Below are positions 11,201-23,781 of a stretch of 64,000 bases of DNA, in pieces. The notes beneath the pieces were generated by a model, which was not told the DNA's origin, searched no databases, and saw only the letters and a program-made list of their open reading frames with translations. Source of the stretch: Zygnema cylindricum. Lineage: Eukaryota > Streptophyta > Zygnematophyceae > Zygnematales > Zygnemataceae. How positions within the stretch are numbered: position 1 is the stretch's first letter; every line of letters starts with the position of its first letter. The stretch covers positions 164,715 through 228,714 of the forward strand of contig JBBHKE010000596.1 of NCBI GenBank assembly GCA_037447655.1, read 5' to 3'. A program made the translations under genes and the position numbers.

Positions 11201-14200
11201 AGTACCCTTTTCCGATGTAGAATTGAAAATGGCAGGGCGGAAATTATGGTAGACTGGTGGGTACCTGTGATGTTTTTGTTGTACTGAGTTTCCAGCAATG
11301 TCCTGTGCTGGGTGTTGCGTATTTGATGCAGTTTCAATCCACAGCAAAAACTTTTGGTGATCAGTCTCTACGCTATGATGGCAGCAGCTAACTTGGCCTG
11401 GAAAATGTGAGCTGAACTTTCTCTACCAATGCTGGAAAGTATGAAGGTCGCGTTGGCATGAACAGACAGTCCATTTTTGAGGTATCAGGAAGGGTACTTG
11501 GAAGTGATTGTCTAAGGTCCGCAACCCAGTTTCATGAATGTTTTTCGAACCTTCTCTCCTGTTGCATATCTTGTATGTTATACTTTCTATTGCATTGCTT
11601 TGTTGAAAGGCAAATGCTAAGTCCATCCAGCTTATCAGTGGGACTGGGGGGAGGCAGCTTTCAGACTCTAGATGTAAAACACATCCTTTTGGAGACGCTT
11701 TCACATCATGTTTTACGGCCATTACTGCAGTGTGGTCGTTGGCAAGAAGTTCGTTCCCTGTTTGCTCTCATGACTACATTCCATGAGGACCATCGCCGCG
11801 ACTCACCTGATCTTACAAGTGTTGCCTTTCGCCATGGAACATACAGCAAAGTGAGTTTCTGGAGTTCCTGTCAAGCAAGAAGGAAAGCTTACAATTTTAT
11901 GTCCTCTAGTTCTTAAACCGGCAAGAAGGAGGGCCTCATTACAGTACAGGGTATTTTATTCATAATAATTCTTACATCAACATCGAGAAAAAGAAAATAA
12001 GTAGAATGCTTGAGATACTATTGTTTAATGCGTGGGCTGTGTGGAGATGTTTCAGATTTTGGAGTTTATTGAGTTCAGAAACACTTTGCAAAGGTCTCAT
12101 CCTCGCCTTCTCATGCGCATCGAAGGCCAGATAGTTTCCCTCTGTATGGCGGCTGACAACAGAGAAGAAGTGGAACGCCTTCTTTCCCAGCTTGACTTTG
12201 GCAAAACATCACTTGAATGGGTTTCTGATAGTGCGATAGAGAATTTGGCTTTTACGGAGGATTTCTCCACTCGACCATGGTGGTGGCCAGCTCCAAATGA
12301 ACTCCATCTCAACACTGGTGTGCAGTTTTTCCTTTAATTTGCCTTAATTTTTTAAATTATGGGAGCGGGTAGGAACTTGGTGAGAGAGTGTCAGACTTGG
12401 CCGAATAATTCTGTCATTTTATTGAAGAGATACTCATACGAATGCTGGGGGTTTGGGGGGTTTCAGGAATTCCATGGGAAAGTTCTGGGAGATCGGAGCA
12501 ATGGTCTAAAGCAACAGATGAGGTATGTTGTTGTTTTAGAATTCTTAATGGAGGAATCATCCACGGCTCACTATAATTAATGTGGATTTTTTTGGCAAGT
12601 TTGTTTGTATGACGACTGCCATACTAGCCAGACTATCTCCACCTGTGATGCTTTCAGATCAGGTGCCATTGGGTCATCCAGGCAATCTTGGTGATTAGTG
12701 TAACGTATGGGCCTAAGGTTTTCAAGAAGAAGGTGGTCATCATCCTTTAAGCTGTATCAATGTTTGGATATTCAAATGCAGAAATCCAGGCGCGGGTTAC
12801 TTTGCAAGTTTGCAAAAAGACGTTGTTTTCTGCCCCGACTTCTATCATTAGCCCTGCAAGTGGAAGGGAATGGCAATCCAGGAAACGCAGAAGAGCTTCA
12901 AAATCTGGCAAACTCACTAAGCTGGCTTTCTGGGGTCGACCCTGATACACTCCCGTCCATGTACTCGGATGGGGGAAAGTTGATAGCCATGAGTGAGCAG
13001 GTAGGATATTGTTTACATTGTCAATATCTCTAAAGAGGGAAACACTGTCCTCCTTTTCTTGTGTCGAATATGACCTTAGTTTCTCTATAGAGCTTCTTCC
13101 GCTGTTTTTTGAAACACAGTGAGGATTTTATAAAAACTTCATCGAAACGGTAAATAAAATCCTGAAAAATATTGGCAGATAAATCAAGTCTCAGGGTTCA
13201 CTAAAAGTTTGTCACTTTGGTTCATATTCTTGTTTAGGTAAATCATTTAAAAGTTTGTATGGGTCTGTGTGGATCCGTGGCCCTATTTTTGTATTGCCTG
13301 CTGTTTTTTTGGGCAATTCAACGAAATCATAAAATAGAACTGAAAAGGCTTGACCTTTCTGGACTTGAGGTTTCTTTTAGGACTGAGAGCAGTGGAGTGT
13401 CTGACACGTGTATTGTTGAGATGCGCTCACAGACTAAGGGTTCGTCTTTGGTGGATCTTCTCGAAGTGTCCCTGTTTGTGGCTTCTTCGACCTTTTTGAA
13501 AGCCTCCGTAGGCTCGAGTCAAATGCCAGAGGATGGCCTGTCGTTGGGACAGACTTTTGCCTCACAATTGAAAGCTACTAAGGAAATTTTCAAAACAGTG
13601 GTGGAAGTGATGCTTAAAGCAGCCGTAATTCCCATTGAAAGCTCCTCATGTACTGCAAATGGAGGTGAGGAAACAAATGTCTTGGAGGGTGGCGAGTTTG
13701 TACTAAAGTCAGAGGGCGTTAATATGGAGGGCAAAATCGTAGGCGTAGGACTGGGTATGAGAGGACTTTCGGAGCTTGTGGTGAACCACACAGCTTGGCT
13801 GGTCCTTATTTTGCAACACTGGAGCTCTCGACTGAATACACCCCCGGTTCAGAAGAAGAAAAAGAAGGCTGGAGAGAAGTTGGGAGAAGGGACAAATGCT
13901 GGGATAAGCGGTTCATTTACTGGAGTGGCTCAGAAGGCGGTGAAGGACCTTGTGACGAATGTTATAACCAGCCTCGAAAGCATTTGTGACCTTCTCCGAA
14001 GTTATGTCGGGCAGTCTGTAGGATTCGAAGTTGCTTCCTGGCTTTCTTCAGTGGGACTTGAGTCTAATATGGTTCAGGATACGGCGGGAATCGCTTTTAA
14101 TATCCCATCGGAAATTGCTCCAGGCTATACTTTGCAAGAGCTTGACCTAGGGTCAGTGGGAGACAAGGAGGATATTGTGACGGTCATGGTTCAAAGTCAA

Positions 14201-14272
14201 CGTAATGTTGCGAAACAGGTATATGATGTAGCAGTCCGAAGGGCTTCTGCTCTGAAGAGAATAACTTGTTAG
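5275..14272 (+). CDS. NAA25: NAA25, auxiliary (ribosome-anchoring) subunit of NatB N-terminal acetyltransferase
   Basis: NatB (NAA20 catalytic, NAA25 auxiliary) acetylates nascent proteins starting Met-Asp, -Glu, -Asn or -Gln at cytosolic ribosomes. Proposed exons, all phase-consistent: 5275-5400, 6300-6438, 6634-6752, 6917-6991, 7297-7372, 7641-7759, 7989-8059, 8420-8570, 8703-8896, 9047-9249, 9417-9547, 10820-10896, 11332-11406, 11658-11850, 12056-12317, 12467-12522, 12782-13000, 13370-14272. They total 3189 nt, 1062 aa, matching plant NAA25 (about 1065 aa). Helical-repeat (TPR-like) features include ERRLRPVYDMIELKNYKGAL at the N-terminus, ALVLERQGKEEEALLLCRQ, KKVGEEKYLMWAICSLELQ and the plant-like block TLDVKHILLETLSHHVL. 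EDFSTRPWWWPAPNE is a hallmark plant-family motif. The last exon is least certain: its start could be 13370 or an earlier in-phase AG at 13237, which would add an unlikely hydrophobic stretch. The 337-residue open frame starting at 13259 is this exon plus intron. Confidence 0.93.
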
Positions 14273-14971
14273 TGTCATTTGCATCACATATCAGACGTGA
14301 GTAAATTTCAGAGTGATGTGGAAACATAAATGTCAGTTTTTTTCTTTCTTTACGAAACGTTTTTATTGCCTGGTGTTACGGTAGATGCTATCGTCAGAAA
14401 TGTGCGTAGGAATTCCCTGACAGAATCTGCTCTCAAAAATAAGTGAAAATGTGGGTTGAAATTGTCGTCTCCATGTCCGTGTCCATTTTTTTCTGTCGCA
14501 GGAAGCATGTAATGGTGGTTTCATTTTAGAGAAGGAATGTTTTGAAATTGTCATACTAGCAAATCTAACAGCTTGCCCATTGGAGTTAGAAGTGAAATTA
14601 TCTGAAATTGTCATTGTGTCTTCATCCACGCTCGACATTATTTTGAACAACGATTTGGACATTATGTTGAATGACTTATAATTGTTGTATTAAATGCCAA
14701 TGTTTATTTACTCTGGTTATACAGCTGGTCACTTTTACAACGGATTTATTAGAGTGGCTTCGGGCCTCAACACAGGCATGTCTTGATGAAGTGTTCTTTC
14801 TCTGTCAATAGGGGTGCATTGGAATTTATGGGTACTTCATAATGTACTCTCACCTAAATTTGAGTTAATAATCATTGTATTATACATAATGATTCATAGA
14901 AGTACATATTCTATTGACAATATAGTCACCTATTGTTGGCGCTAAACGGTAATAGTTTCTGTAGTAAATTC
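14273..14971. other. NAA25 3' flank, no gene seen
   Basis: About 700 bases follow the NAA25 stop. They are moderately AT-rich, with no canonical AATAAA close to the stop and no reading frame that I recognise. The 3' UTR presumably lies in the first few hundred bases. Confidence 0.5.
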
Positions 14972-15125
14972 TAGTGTTGGGTATCGAGGACCTTTTGCCG
15001 ATATTCAATATATATCGAATTTCACGTACCCGATAATCGATATATCGCTTTGATATATCGAAAATCAAAATATCGCGATATATTGCCGATATATTGCCAA
15101 TATATCATATCGCCGATATATCGAG
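14972..15125. mobile_element. hAT-like element, left-end fragment
   Basis: The fragment begins TAGTGTTGGGTATCGAGG and continues with many ATCGATATAT and CGATATATCG motifs, matching the left end of the complete element at 45477. No matching right end (CCCAACACTA) lies nearby, so it is truncated. Confidence 0.7.
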
Positions 15126-15639
15126 GCATTAAAAACAAAAAAATATGAAAATTTTCACAGGTCTCCAAAGTCACGTGCCTTCGGACAAGGTGACCGTAAA
15201 TCTTTGCTGAGATGAAATACGGCTTTTTCCTGAAAGTCAGCAGAGTGAAGGAGATCTCTAAGGTACAATTATGCGGTACACTTGCGAAGTACACGTACAT
15301 AATACGCAAGTACGGATTTCCATATGAAAATGGTTGGTTTTCAAATCTTTGACGATTTTTAAGATTTGATCGTCAACTTACAAGGAACCACTCAAATCAG
15401 AACACGTATGTAAAAACTTGTTTGCAGACGATACGCGATGTAACCGAGGCCTCTGTAATACATACATTTTGATGTCTGTACTATTACAGAGACCTCCTGA
15501 TGTAACCATACCCCAAATAGGCATAGATGTCCAATTCGTACGGATTTGGACTTTTTTCCGAAAACTACGTAGTATTCGCTTGTTTCGTAAATTATGTACG
15601 TCACACTGTACGGATAGTTGTACGAACATTAAAAATAAA

Positions 15640-16215
15640 ATATGTTGCTTCATTTGCGCGCTCGTTTTTTTTTTCTGTCCTCCACCCCGTCATCAGAAGG
15701 AAGCGGTCGTTGGAGACGCCATAAATTCCGCCGCTCGCCGTTACACCGTGCATCGCTATTTGGGTTAATAATATTTTCGCCACTTAAAACTTTGTTTCTA
15801 AGTGCACGTTTGTCCGACAGTTGATCGGAAAGTTGCTATTGAAATATAAGTTGCTCACCTCTAAACTGGCGGTCTCTAATCAAAAATCGGACAAGTGTGT
15901 ACGGGAAAAAGTTGTTTTAAGTAAAGAAAAAACATTAACACTAAAAGCGATACACGGTGTAGTTCGTTGAACTTTTCAAAAGTTTTGCTTCATATGAGGG
16001 CGTGTATTTTTATTTGAGCAGCGAGCGGCGGAATTTATGGCGTCTCGACCGCGTGTTTTTATCTGAACGGCCAGCGGCAGAATTTATGGCGTCTCCAGCA
16101 AAGGCTTCCTTGAGCCGTTTTGCTTCATTTGCGCGCACGTATTTTTATGTTCTCCAATCCGTCATCAGAAGGAAGCCGTCGTTGGAGACGCCATAGATTC
16201 CGCCGCTCGCCGCTA
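15640..16215. repeat. Duplicated and inverted repeat cluster around two MITEs
   Basis: A block of about 100 bp running from TTGCTTCATTTGCGCGC to CCGCCGCTCGCC occurs twice as direct copies, ending at 15741 and 16213. The piece GAGACGCCATAAATTCCGCC also recurs inverted (GGCGGAATTTATGGCGTCTC) near 16027 and, with changes, near 16080. Both direct copies run straight into a TA-target MITE at the same base. No coding potential is recognised. Confidence 0.75.
15744..15959. mobile_element. TA-target MITE, 216 bp, both ends present
   Basis: The left end is CACCGTGCATCGCTATTTGG and the right end CTAAAAGCGATACACGGTG, flanked by TA on each side (15742-15743 and 15960-15961). Inside are TTTTCGCCACTTAAAAC, GTGCACGTTTGTCCGA and its counterpart TCGGACAAGTGTGTACGGG. 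It is non-coding and is the best reference copy of this subfamily in the window. Confidence 0.85.
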
Positions 16216-16754
16216 CACCGCGAATCGTTATTAGTGTCAAAGTTTAAATAGTGTTGAATAAAATTTACCGTAATTTATGCTAATTAAGAATTTGAAATTT
16301 TTCAAAAAAAAGGTGTATTCTAATTTCGGCGTTTTTTCTAATTTGGGAACAGCAAAAATGGAATATTCGTCGTACGTTTATATACATTAATATATGTATC
16401 CATACAAAATATTAGAAATCGTACGCCGTCGCGAATTTAAATATCCGTACATGCTATTCTAATATATGTGTCAGACTAATCCCGTTTTATTGAGCGCACG
16501 TTCCTATGCATGCGCGTCTGATTTAATTCATTATTTATAAATTTTCACTTGAAAAGGTACATTTATGTACGGTCTGACATCGACCGTACACCACACTATT
16601 TATATTTTATTGTACCTTCGGTCTTTCCGATATTTTGTACGGTACCTAAATTAACGTCAAGGAAAAATTAAAATCATGTATCCTATTTGAAAACAAAAAT
16701 CAAAATTTTAAGAACCCAAATTAGTGACTTTGACACTAATAACGATTCGCGGTG
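16216..16754. mobile_element. TA-target MITE, 539 bp, with long TIRs
   Basis: The ends are near-perfect inverted repeats of about 30 bp: CACCGCGAATCGTTATTAGT plus GTCAAAGT on the left, and ACTTTGACACTAATAACG then ATTCGCGGTG on the right. TA flanks both sides (16214-16215, 16755-16756). The interior is AT-rich and non-coding. Two-base TA duplication fits Tc1/mariner-type elements. Confidence 0.88.
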
Positions 16755-17563
16755 TAGTTGGTTGCACGTTTCAATTTTTAGGGTATTGAATATTTAAATT
16801 TGAAAAGTAAAACAAAAGTAAGAATTTTATAATTTTGAAATTATTTTATGCGCACTGTACACCGTAATCGTTAGTTTACTCTGTGCGTTTTATGCGCATA
16901 GGACATCTATGCAAATAAGTAAATATATGAATTACAAAATTAGTACTTTTTTGTCGGTTACATTTTGCGGCGTCTACCTTTAAGTTAAGGAAAGAAAATC
17001 ACGTCGTACGTGGCGTCTCAGACAATTTGTCTTTTTAGCTAAAATTACATATTATAAAGAAATATAAAGGGAATTGATCATGACAGTGACTGTTTTGGTT
17101 GCGCACAGTCACTTACGTCATTTTGTCAAAAATTGTATGTTTGAAGTACACATTGGTACAAGTAAAGTACCGTTGAGTACAAATTTGACGGTCAATCGGT
17201 TGGACAACTTTGACTTTCAAAATATTGTTTCAACCGCTTAAAATTTTGCAGCGTTTGCAGACGTCAACCGTCATAATAAAATTAGCAATTTTGCTGCGCT
17301 TGCGGACGTCAACCATCATAATAAAATTAGCAATTCACACGGCCGACGAACGTTTAGGGTAACAAAACTGCGGCAACCACATGTAAATAAAAGTGTTGCA
17401 GACAGTCACTTTTTGTCTTTACGTGAGCTCCACGGTGAGAGCACTTAGCCGCAAAATTGAAATTTAATCGTCTAAGCGTTACATTGAACTTAGACTCAAA
17501 ATGAAAAGAAACCCTTTTAAACTAAACTGAACTACTGTAAGTTTTGTACGGAAATAATAAAAC

Positions 17564-18222
17564 TGTAACAGGATCTCCTACCTCTCAAGATCTCCTACCT
17601 CTCGGAAAATCCCATTACTACTAACAATCACAACCACACATTCCACACATTGGAAAATACACATCCACATTGGACCACACTCACATAAGGATAAACTTTA
17701 AATTAGAAGAAGCTTATGTCCACATAACATTAGCTTGGTCTCTTGCCCTCGTGGCTCAACCCTTCTTATTAAAGTGTTTTCCACTAATCTCCACTCTTAA
17801 TAAATCTATCTCTTAACTACTAAAACACTATTTAGTTAGTAAGAGATTTCAATGCAAAAATGTCTTTTCTCCAATTTGGTATTAATCGCTCGGGACCAAG
17901 ATCAGCCGGAATTTCCACAAACTTTTCCAAAAGAAAAAGATGTCTACTCTCCTCTTACACTTCACTATTTATCCATCATCGCCCTGGACTAGCTAGGCCA
18001 GAGTCAAAACTCCGTTTTAACAGGCTTTTACCTGGGCCAATCATTGATCAGCAAGGACTCAGACTGACCAATGCAAAAACGTGCGAAATCTCTTTCTAAC
18101 TACCTAGCACTTTACTAACCAATCAAACATTACGTTTCACTACGTAAAATTTACGTGCAAAAGTGAGCGCCGAACACAACGCGACTTCGCACGATCGTGC
18201 GTAGCAAATTTCGCACGCGAGT
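17564..18222. mobile_element. LTR fragment, same family as the LTR at 55070
   Basis: It starts TGTAACAGGATCTCCTACC and stays closely similar to 55070-55700, for example GTCTCTTGCCCTCGTGGCTC and GGGCCAATCATTGATCAGCA, then diverges near 18222. About 300 bp of the LTR's other end is missing. It sits near the centre of the inverted-repeat element. A short internal duplication of ATCTCCTACCTCTC follows the terminus. Confidence 0.8.
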
Positions 18223-18737
18223 GACGACGCGCATTTTTTTAATTTAATTTCAATTGATATTTTTACGCCTGTTCGTTTTATTAGTGCACAAAGTTTATTT
18301 CGTTTCGTGCGTTTTCATATTTCCGTACATGATTTATAGTACTTTAGTTTTAAAAAAGTTTCGTTTCACTTTGCTTCTAAGTTCAATGTAACGCTTAGAC
18401 GATTAAATTTCAATTTTGCGGCTAAGTGCTCTCACCGTGGAGCTCACGTAAAGACAAAAAGTGATTGTCTGCAACACTTTTATTTACATGCATGTGGTTG
18501 CCGCAGTTTTGTTACCTTAAACGTTCGTCGGTCGTGTGAATTGCTAATTTTATTAAGACGGTTGACATCCGCAAGCGCGGCAAACTTTTAAGTGGTTGAA
18601 ACAATATTTTGAAAGTCAAAGTTGTCCAACCGATTGACCGTCAAATTTGTACTCAACGGGACTTTATTTGTACTCAATGGGACTTTATTTGTACCAATAT
18701 GTACTTCAAACGTACATTTTTTGACAAAATGACGTAA

Positions 18738-19434
18738 GGGTAAGGTTCCATTAGGGGAAAAATGTCGTTGTCTACTGAAAGCCGAACTCTTTCGTATAGT
18801 ATTGTACCAAAAAAAATAAAATGTCAAAAAAACAAGCCTACTGAATGAGGGATTTGATTCTCCACGTTTATGGGCGTAAACGTAGACCGTCGGATGTATA
18901 TTCAGATACTCCATCGTCTGACACTTTCAGTTCGCAACAAGTGACCCGGAGTAGGTCAATTATTAGCGCCTGAACGAATAACATCATGCCTCGTGGAATA
19001 GTGAACAAATATCCACGACGACCGCGCGACCAGGTGGGTACACGTCGTATATGACATGTGCCTTCCGCCAGGGAGGATGCGAGGCCACCAGAAGACGCAA
19101 AAAAATCTTTGACGGAGGATATTGTTTCACGCGATCCACTAACCATTTTGACATTTTCGTACGCATTTACAAATCTTAAGTTTCGTCCGCCCGTACATAT
19201 TTTATTCGATACGTCGTACGAGTCACTTTTTACCTTCGCTGGTACGAATACATGGTCACAATTTGCTGGCAGAGATTCTCTGAAGATTACCAGAATCGTA
19301 TTATTTTATTACGTGGCCAAATCAAAGTGTGCCACGCAAAAACAAATGTCGCTAACTGACCCGACACAATGGAACAGTCGCTTCAGTAAACAAATTTTTG
19401 ATGTTTACAAAGACCGCCTAATGGAACAACGCTC
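18738..19434. mobile_element. TAA-target element, 697 bp, inserted in the long inverted repeat
   Basis: The ends are GGGTAAGGTTCCATTAGG and CCTAATGGAACAACGCTC, inverted with a few mismatches, between TAA at 18735-18737 and TAA at 19435-19437. The opposite arm of the host preserves the uninterrupted site (TGACGTAAGTGACTGTGC when inverted), so the insertion and its three-base duplication can be read directly. Confidence 0.85.
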
Positions 19435-19495
19435 TAAGTGACTGTGCGCAACCAAAACAGTCACTGTCGTGATCAATGTCCAATATAAAATATTA

Positions 19496-19790
19496 AGGGT
19501 AACCTTATTAAGGGTAACCTTCCATCAGACGTTCCCAGTAATTGAGTCACGTTTACCGGCAGTAAAATTTGTAACACTTTTCCATCAAGTCGTGGCATTA
19601 AAGCAAAAAATGCTTGGATTTCTATTGGTTCCACGTAGGATATTGTTGAGCCGGTCGGGAATATTGAAAGTTTCGAAAAGTACAAAATTTCGACAGCGTA
19701 TCTGTACGGGCGGACGCCGATTAAAATATCTAGTAGCGTGACGCTAATGTACAACCTTAACGTTCTTGTATTTGTCGTTGTACCAACGGC
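19496..19790. mobile_element. Fragment related to the TAA-target 'TTCCATTAG' family
   Basis: It contains AAGGGTAACCTTCCATCAGA and CCCAGTAATTGAGTCACGTT, resembling the ends of the elements at 31979 and 32736. The leading AAGGGTAACCTTATT is partly duplicated. No convincing second terminus was found. Confidence 0.45.
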
Positions 19791-19821
19791 CACGAAAACC
19801 GAGGAGATGGCATGTACTGTA

Positions 19822-20441
19822 CACCGCGAATCGTAATTATAGTAAATTACTCTAATTCGGTCGCTCGAAATTCCGACTCTATCACATCAAATAGAGTAAT
19901 CGATTCTAATTTTTTCATTATTCTAATTTAGGTGAGGTTTAATTAGCGTAAAAAATTATAATATAGGTTATTTTAAAATAGTGTGGAGTACGGACGACGT
20001 CTGACCGTGCAAAATTGTTCTTTTATATGTAAAATGGTACAAATAATGATTTAATAGAATCGCGCTCGCACGTGAAATCGCACTAAACAAAAAAATCAAT
20101 CACATCGAAAAAAAGCCTTTCGCATAAATCTCGTCCGTCGACAACATCGTCGTCAGTGTGAACATTAGCTGACATTCAATGCGACAAATATTATTAGCGT
20201 CATAATGACGTCAATACTATACCGGACTGACACATTTTGTACGTCTACGTAATTTAGTGTTCATAGTTATCGCGCACATAATTATCGCCGACATAACCCA
20301 ATGTAGAATAACTAAATAAATTAGAGTAAACTTCATAGTTGAAAAGGCTCTATCACATAAATTAGCGTTCATTACTCTAATTGTTTTTTTTTGTTTTTTT
20401 TACTCTAATTTTTTCATTACTCTAATTACGATTCGACGTTA
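19822..20441. mobile_element. TA-target MITE, about 620 bp, right end decayed
   Basis: It begins CACCGCGAATCGTAATTATA after TA, and ends ACTCTAATTACGATTCGACG, an imperfect inverse. The interior is AT-rich with repeated TACTCTAATT motifs and is non-coding. Confidence 0.65.
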
Positions 20442-21733
20442 CGAAACTCACCGTCGAGCTTCACACAGTACAGTACAGTTTTAATTGCAACTACTGTAGC
20501 GTTATTTACACTGATTTGTGCCAGCTCTTTTTTGGCCGTTTAAACCTAAAATAGCTTTTACAATACTATATTAGTATTTTTTTCCCGTTTGGATCACACT
20601 AGTTTAGTAAACGGTCTAAAATCGTCCGCATCGCTTAAATCCAAACTAGAATCAACAGGACCAAATTAAACCCCACGCTATATATTTCAATTTTCTTAAC
20701 CCTAACAGGGATTCACAGCGTAACTAACGCTCAGTCGACGCCTGTTCAGTTGAGATCTGTACGGCACAGCGCAGTGAAGCTCACCGCCCATCGCTACAGT
20801 ATTTGTCCATTTGAGCTACGGCTAACCGTTGAATGTCGCTCTCTGTTATAATTAGCTACACTAGTTAGGTTTCATCTCATTGGCCAATTGTCGGCCACCT
20901 TAACTAAAGTTGCTTACCAAACCCAACTTAACATTTACCAAAATGTTAATTAAAATAAACATATGCAACCTTATTTAGGATTATTTTTAAGATTTTCAGT
21001 CTAAAAAAGCAAAAAACAATCCCTGAATTTAGAGTGATAACTCCAAATAGCGATTCACGATTCCGCGGTCTACCGTACTGCACTGTCGCGGTCTACCGTA
21101 CTGCACTGTACTTTCCTCTTGCTGTACCTAGTCACGTTGCACCGTACATTTCTGTACTGTACTGTCTGCCTTCCCTGTACTGCAGCGTGACGAGTGTCAC
21201 GCGGCCACCAGGGAATCCCGCCAAGAGGACCCCAAGAGCCCCAAGGCAGCATCCTCCCGCAAGGCGACAAACGGCAGGGCAGGCGTCGAAAGGAGCTCCC
21301 TCGGAGGAGGGCGGAGGTACGTTGTACGGACCGTTGTACGCTGTACGGACCGCTGACGCTGCACGGGTCCCGAACTCTGTGCTCTGTACGGACACTGTAC
21401 GGACACTGTACGGGTAGCAGCGAAACTCTCCAGAATGCCATTGCCTCTTTTGTCTCCCTCGGATCCCAGCAGCATGTGAGAGGCTCTCCCTCCCGCCCCC
21501 CCCTCCCTCTCAGTTAAGCGTTCCGTGATTTCCTCCGATCCTCAGTTCCTCGGTCCCGCTGAAAGCGAATCTCGAAGATCTCGCGAGCTGAGCTGGCAGC
21601 TCCTGATTGGCTCTCCGGCTTTCCGTCGCCGGGCGGGCGGGCGGTGGTGGTGGCATTGCAGAGTGGCCGGAGTCTCTCCCCCCTGAGACCGGGGGGAGTG
21701 TACGGACAGTAGATAGCGTACGGATCCAGAGGG
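20442..21733. other. Upstream region of the EXS gene
   Basis: No gene is recognised. A 23-bp unit, CGCGGTCTACCGTACTGCAC plus TGT, is repeated twice in tandem near 21063-21109. From about 21300 the sequence becomes GC-rich with repeats of GTACGGACACT and GTACGGACCG, then pyrimidine-rich. This may be the EXS promoter and 5' UTR, by position only. Confidence 0.4.
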
Positions 21734-23701
21734 ATGCTGGAGGAGAGGGAGGCCATGGCGCCAAAGAAGGATCAGATCCCGAGCAAAGGAGGAGGGGGAG
21801 GGGGAGGAGGAGTGGTCGTGCTCTTCCTCAAACAGAACCAGCTCCAGGTGGGGGGGGGAGGGGAGAGGGGGGGGGGGGAGGGGGGGGGGGGGGAGGGGGG
21901 GGGAGGAATGGGGGAGGTGGAGGGAGGAGGGGGGGGAGGGGAGGGGGGAGGAGTGGAGGTCGACGGAAGGGACTCTGATGGGATAATCCCGATAGCCTGA
22001 TCTGATCCTTTCATTTTTCCCTTTACCGCCTTCTTCTCCCTTCTTCCCTTTCCCTTCCCCCCCTGTCTCTGTTCAACCTCCTGATCCTGATCTGTTCATC
22101 CTTTCTCCCTGAAATCTGATCCTCTATCGACTGTCTTTTACATTTTCCTGCTATACACCAAAAGCAATCTATTTTTTTCAATTTATCATTAATCTCTTGT
22201 TTTAATTTATCATTAAAAAAAACCAAGTTTTTTTTTTCGATTATTAGTTTTTTTTTTCGATTATTAGTTTTTTTGTTCTCTCGTATACGAAGGCGATCTA
22301 ACGGTCGAGTTTCGTTTTAACTCTTTCCAGATGATGAAGGATTCGGTCGATCTCATGGACTCCAACTTGCGAGCACTTTTTTTTTACGAGGCTTTCCTTT
22401 ATTATAGCCCCCTTTTTATGACGGTGGGTGTTATTCGTCCACTTATCTTTTTTCTGGTTCTTTTATGGTTCTTTTTGTGGTTCAAATGCCCTATCTAACA
22501 TAATTTCATATGACAATCATTGTTGCTTTTGCTAACGGGGAAATTTAGTCTTGAAGAAGTCCAAATTCCAGCACTAAAGGACAAATATTTCCAATCCAAA
22601 TGTGAGGCTACCTAGCTACAGCGCTCATCACTATATTAGAGTTAGTGAATTATTATGTTTAACACTTTGTAAATTAATTAAACTAAATTATGTTTTGCCA
22701 CGTTGCTCATTGTGAGACAATTCACTAGATAGTGTTTTCACCACTAACTTATGATTCTGGGTCAAAAAAACACGCTCTTGAATTAGTGTACTTTAAGCTA
22801 GCTTCCGTCAGATTCCTTCCACCGAGAATCAGTACTGCACACTCGTTATGGAACTGAAGAAGATGATGGCAGTAGACTTGTGATTCTTGAAAAACTAATT
22901 GATGATTGTTGTAGCCACATCTCTTTTTTGTGGCATATATCAGTGACAGATGTGCAAAACATATAAATGCATGTTGGTGGAGATAAGAAACCGTTAATCA
23001 TTTCTTTTAGCTACTACTATTTTGGCAACTGATGGTTATAGCATAACTGATGTTTTTCCCATAACTTTGAGTACTAGGTCTATGGCTGTTTGTACGATTT
23101 ATAGGTCTTAAAAAGTGTGCTCGGAACAACATATTTGTGAGCACAAGTCAGCAATAAAACTTTTATGTGATTTATGTTGACCACACTATTTCTGACAACA
23201 GCAGGGTTTCTTTATTTCCTGGTCAACTATTAGTGTGATCAATTTGTTTTTGAACAGATGTGCTTTGTCGGTATTTCTTTTTCTGGCAAATGGGATCTTA
23301 CAAAAGTTATGAGTGAGAGGGAGAGCAGCCTTATCGTCACTATCTAAGTTTCTTTAAAAGAAAGAAAGAGAAATCGACAAAAAATAAGCGACAGTGATAG
23401 AGTGGAAAATAGCGATAAAACGAAGAGCCATAGCGGGTTTTTTCTATGAAGTATTGCAAGTCTCCTCAAGCAACTATGGCTTGCAATTTGTTGAAATGAA
23501 GCCATTACACTTTTTAGGGCAACTAACTACTCGGTCACGTTTCTTTTGACCTCTGTATCTGTAATAGTGTGGACAATACTAGTTGCTTCTTCATTCGTGA
23601 TGACAGTATTTTGTCCATGTTGCCTGTGCTATGCTCTCCAAGACAATTTTGTTCATCACCCTTGTAAGTGTGGATTAGCGACAAATAAAGTCAAAGAAAC
23701 C

Positions 23702-23781
<80 letters not shown>

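Larger units (their letters stand above)
17071..19479. mobile_element. Long inverted-repeat element carrying two later insertions
   Basis: The outer ends are inverted copies: TTGATCATGACAGTGACTG at 17074 and CAGTCACTGTCGTGATCAA ending near 19477. The arms continue inverted for about 450 bp; for example CACGGTGAGAGCACTTAGCC near 17430 reappears as GGCTAAGTGCTCTCACCGTG near 18420. The middle is interrupted by an LTR piece (17564-18222) and the right arm by a TAA-target element (18738-19434). No transposase is seen. Confidence 0.78.

Noticed and set aside
13259-14272. A separate 337-aa single-exon gene
   Set aside because: Its C-terminal 300 residues are the last NAA25 exon and the first 37 are intronic; NAA25 phases require joining near 13370.
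21034-21517. Overlapping ORFs of 84-127 aa on both strands
   Set aside because: They cover GTACGG-rich upstream sequence in several frames at once, with no motif or splice continuity.
21607-22014. Gly-rich and Pro-rich ORFs of 80-123 aa
   Set aside because: They arise from the poly-G tract; only the short part before the donor at 21848 is considered as an EXS first exon.
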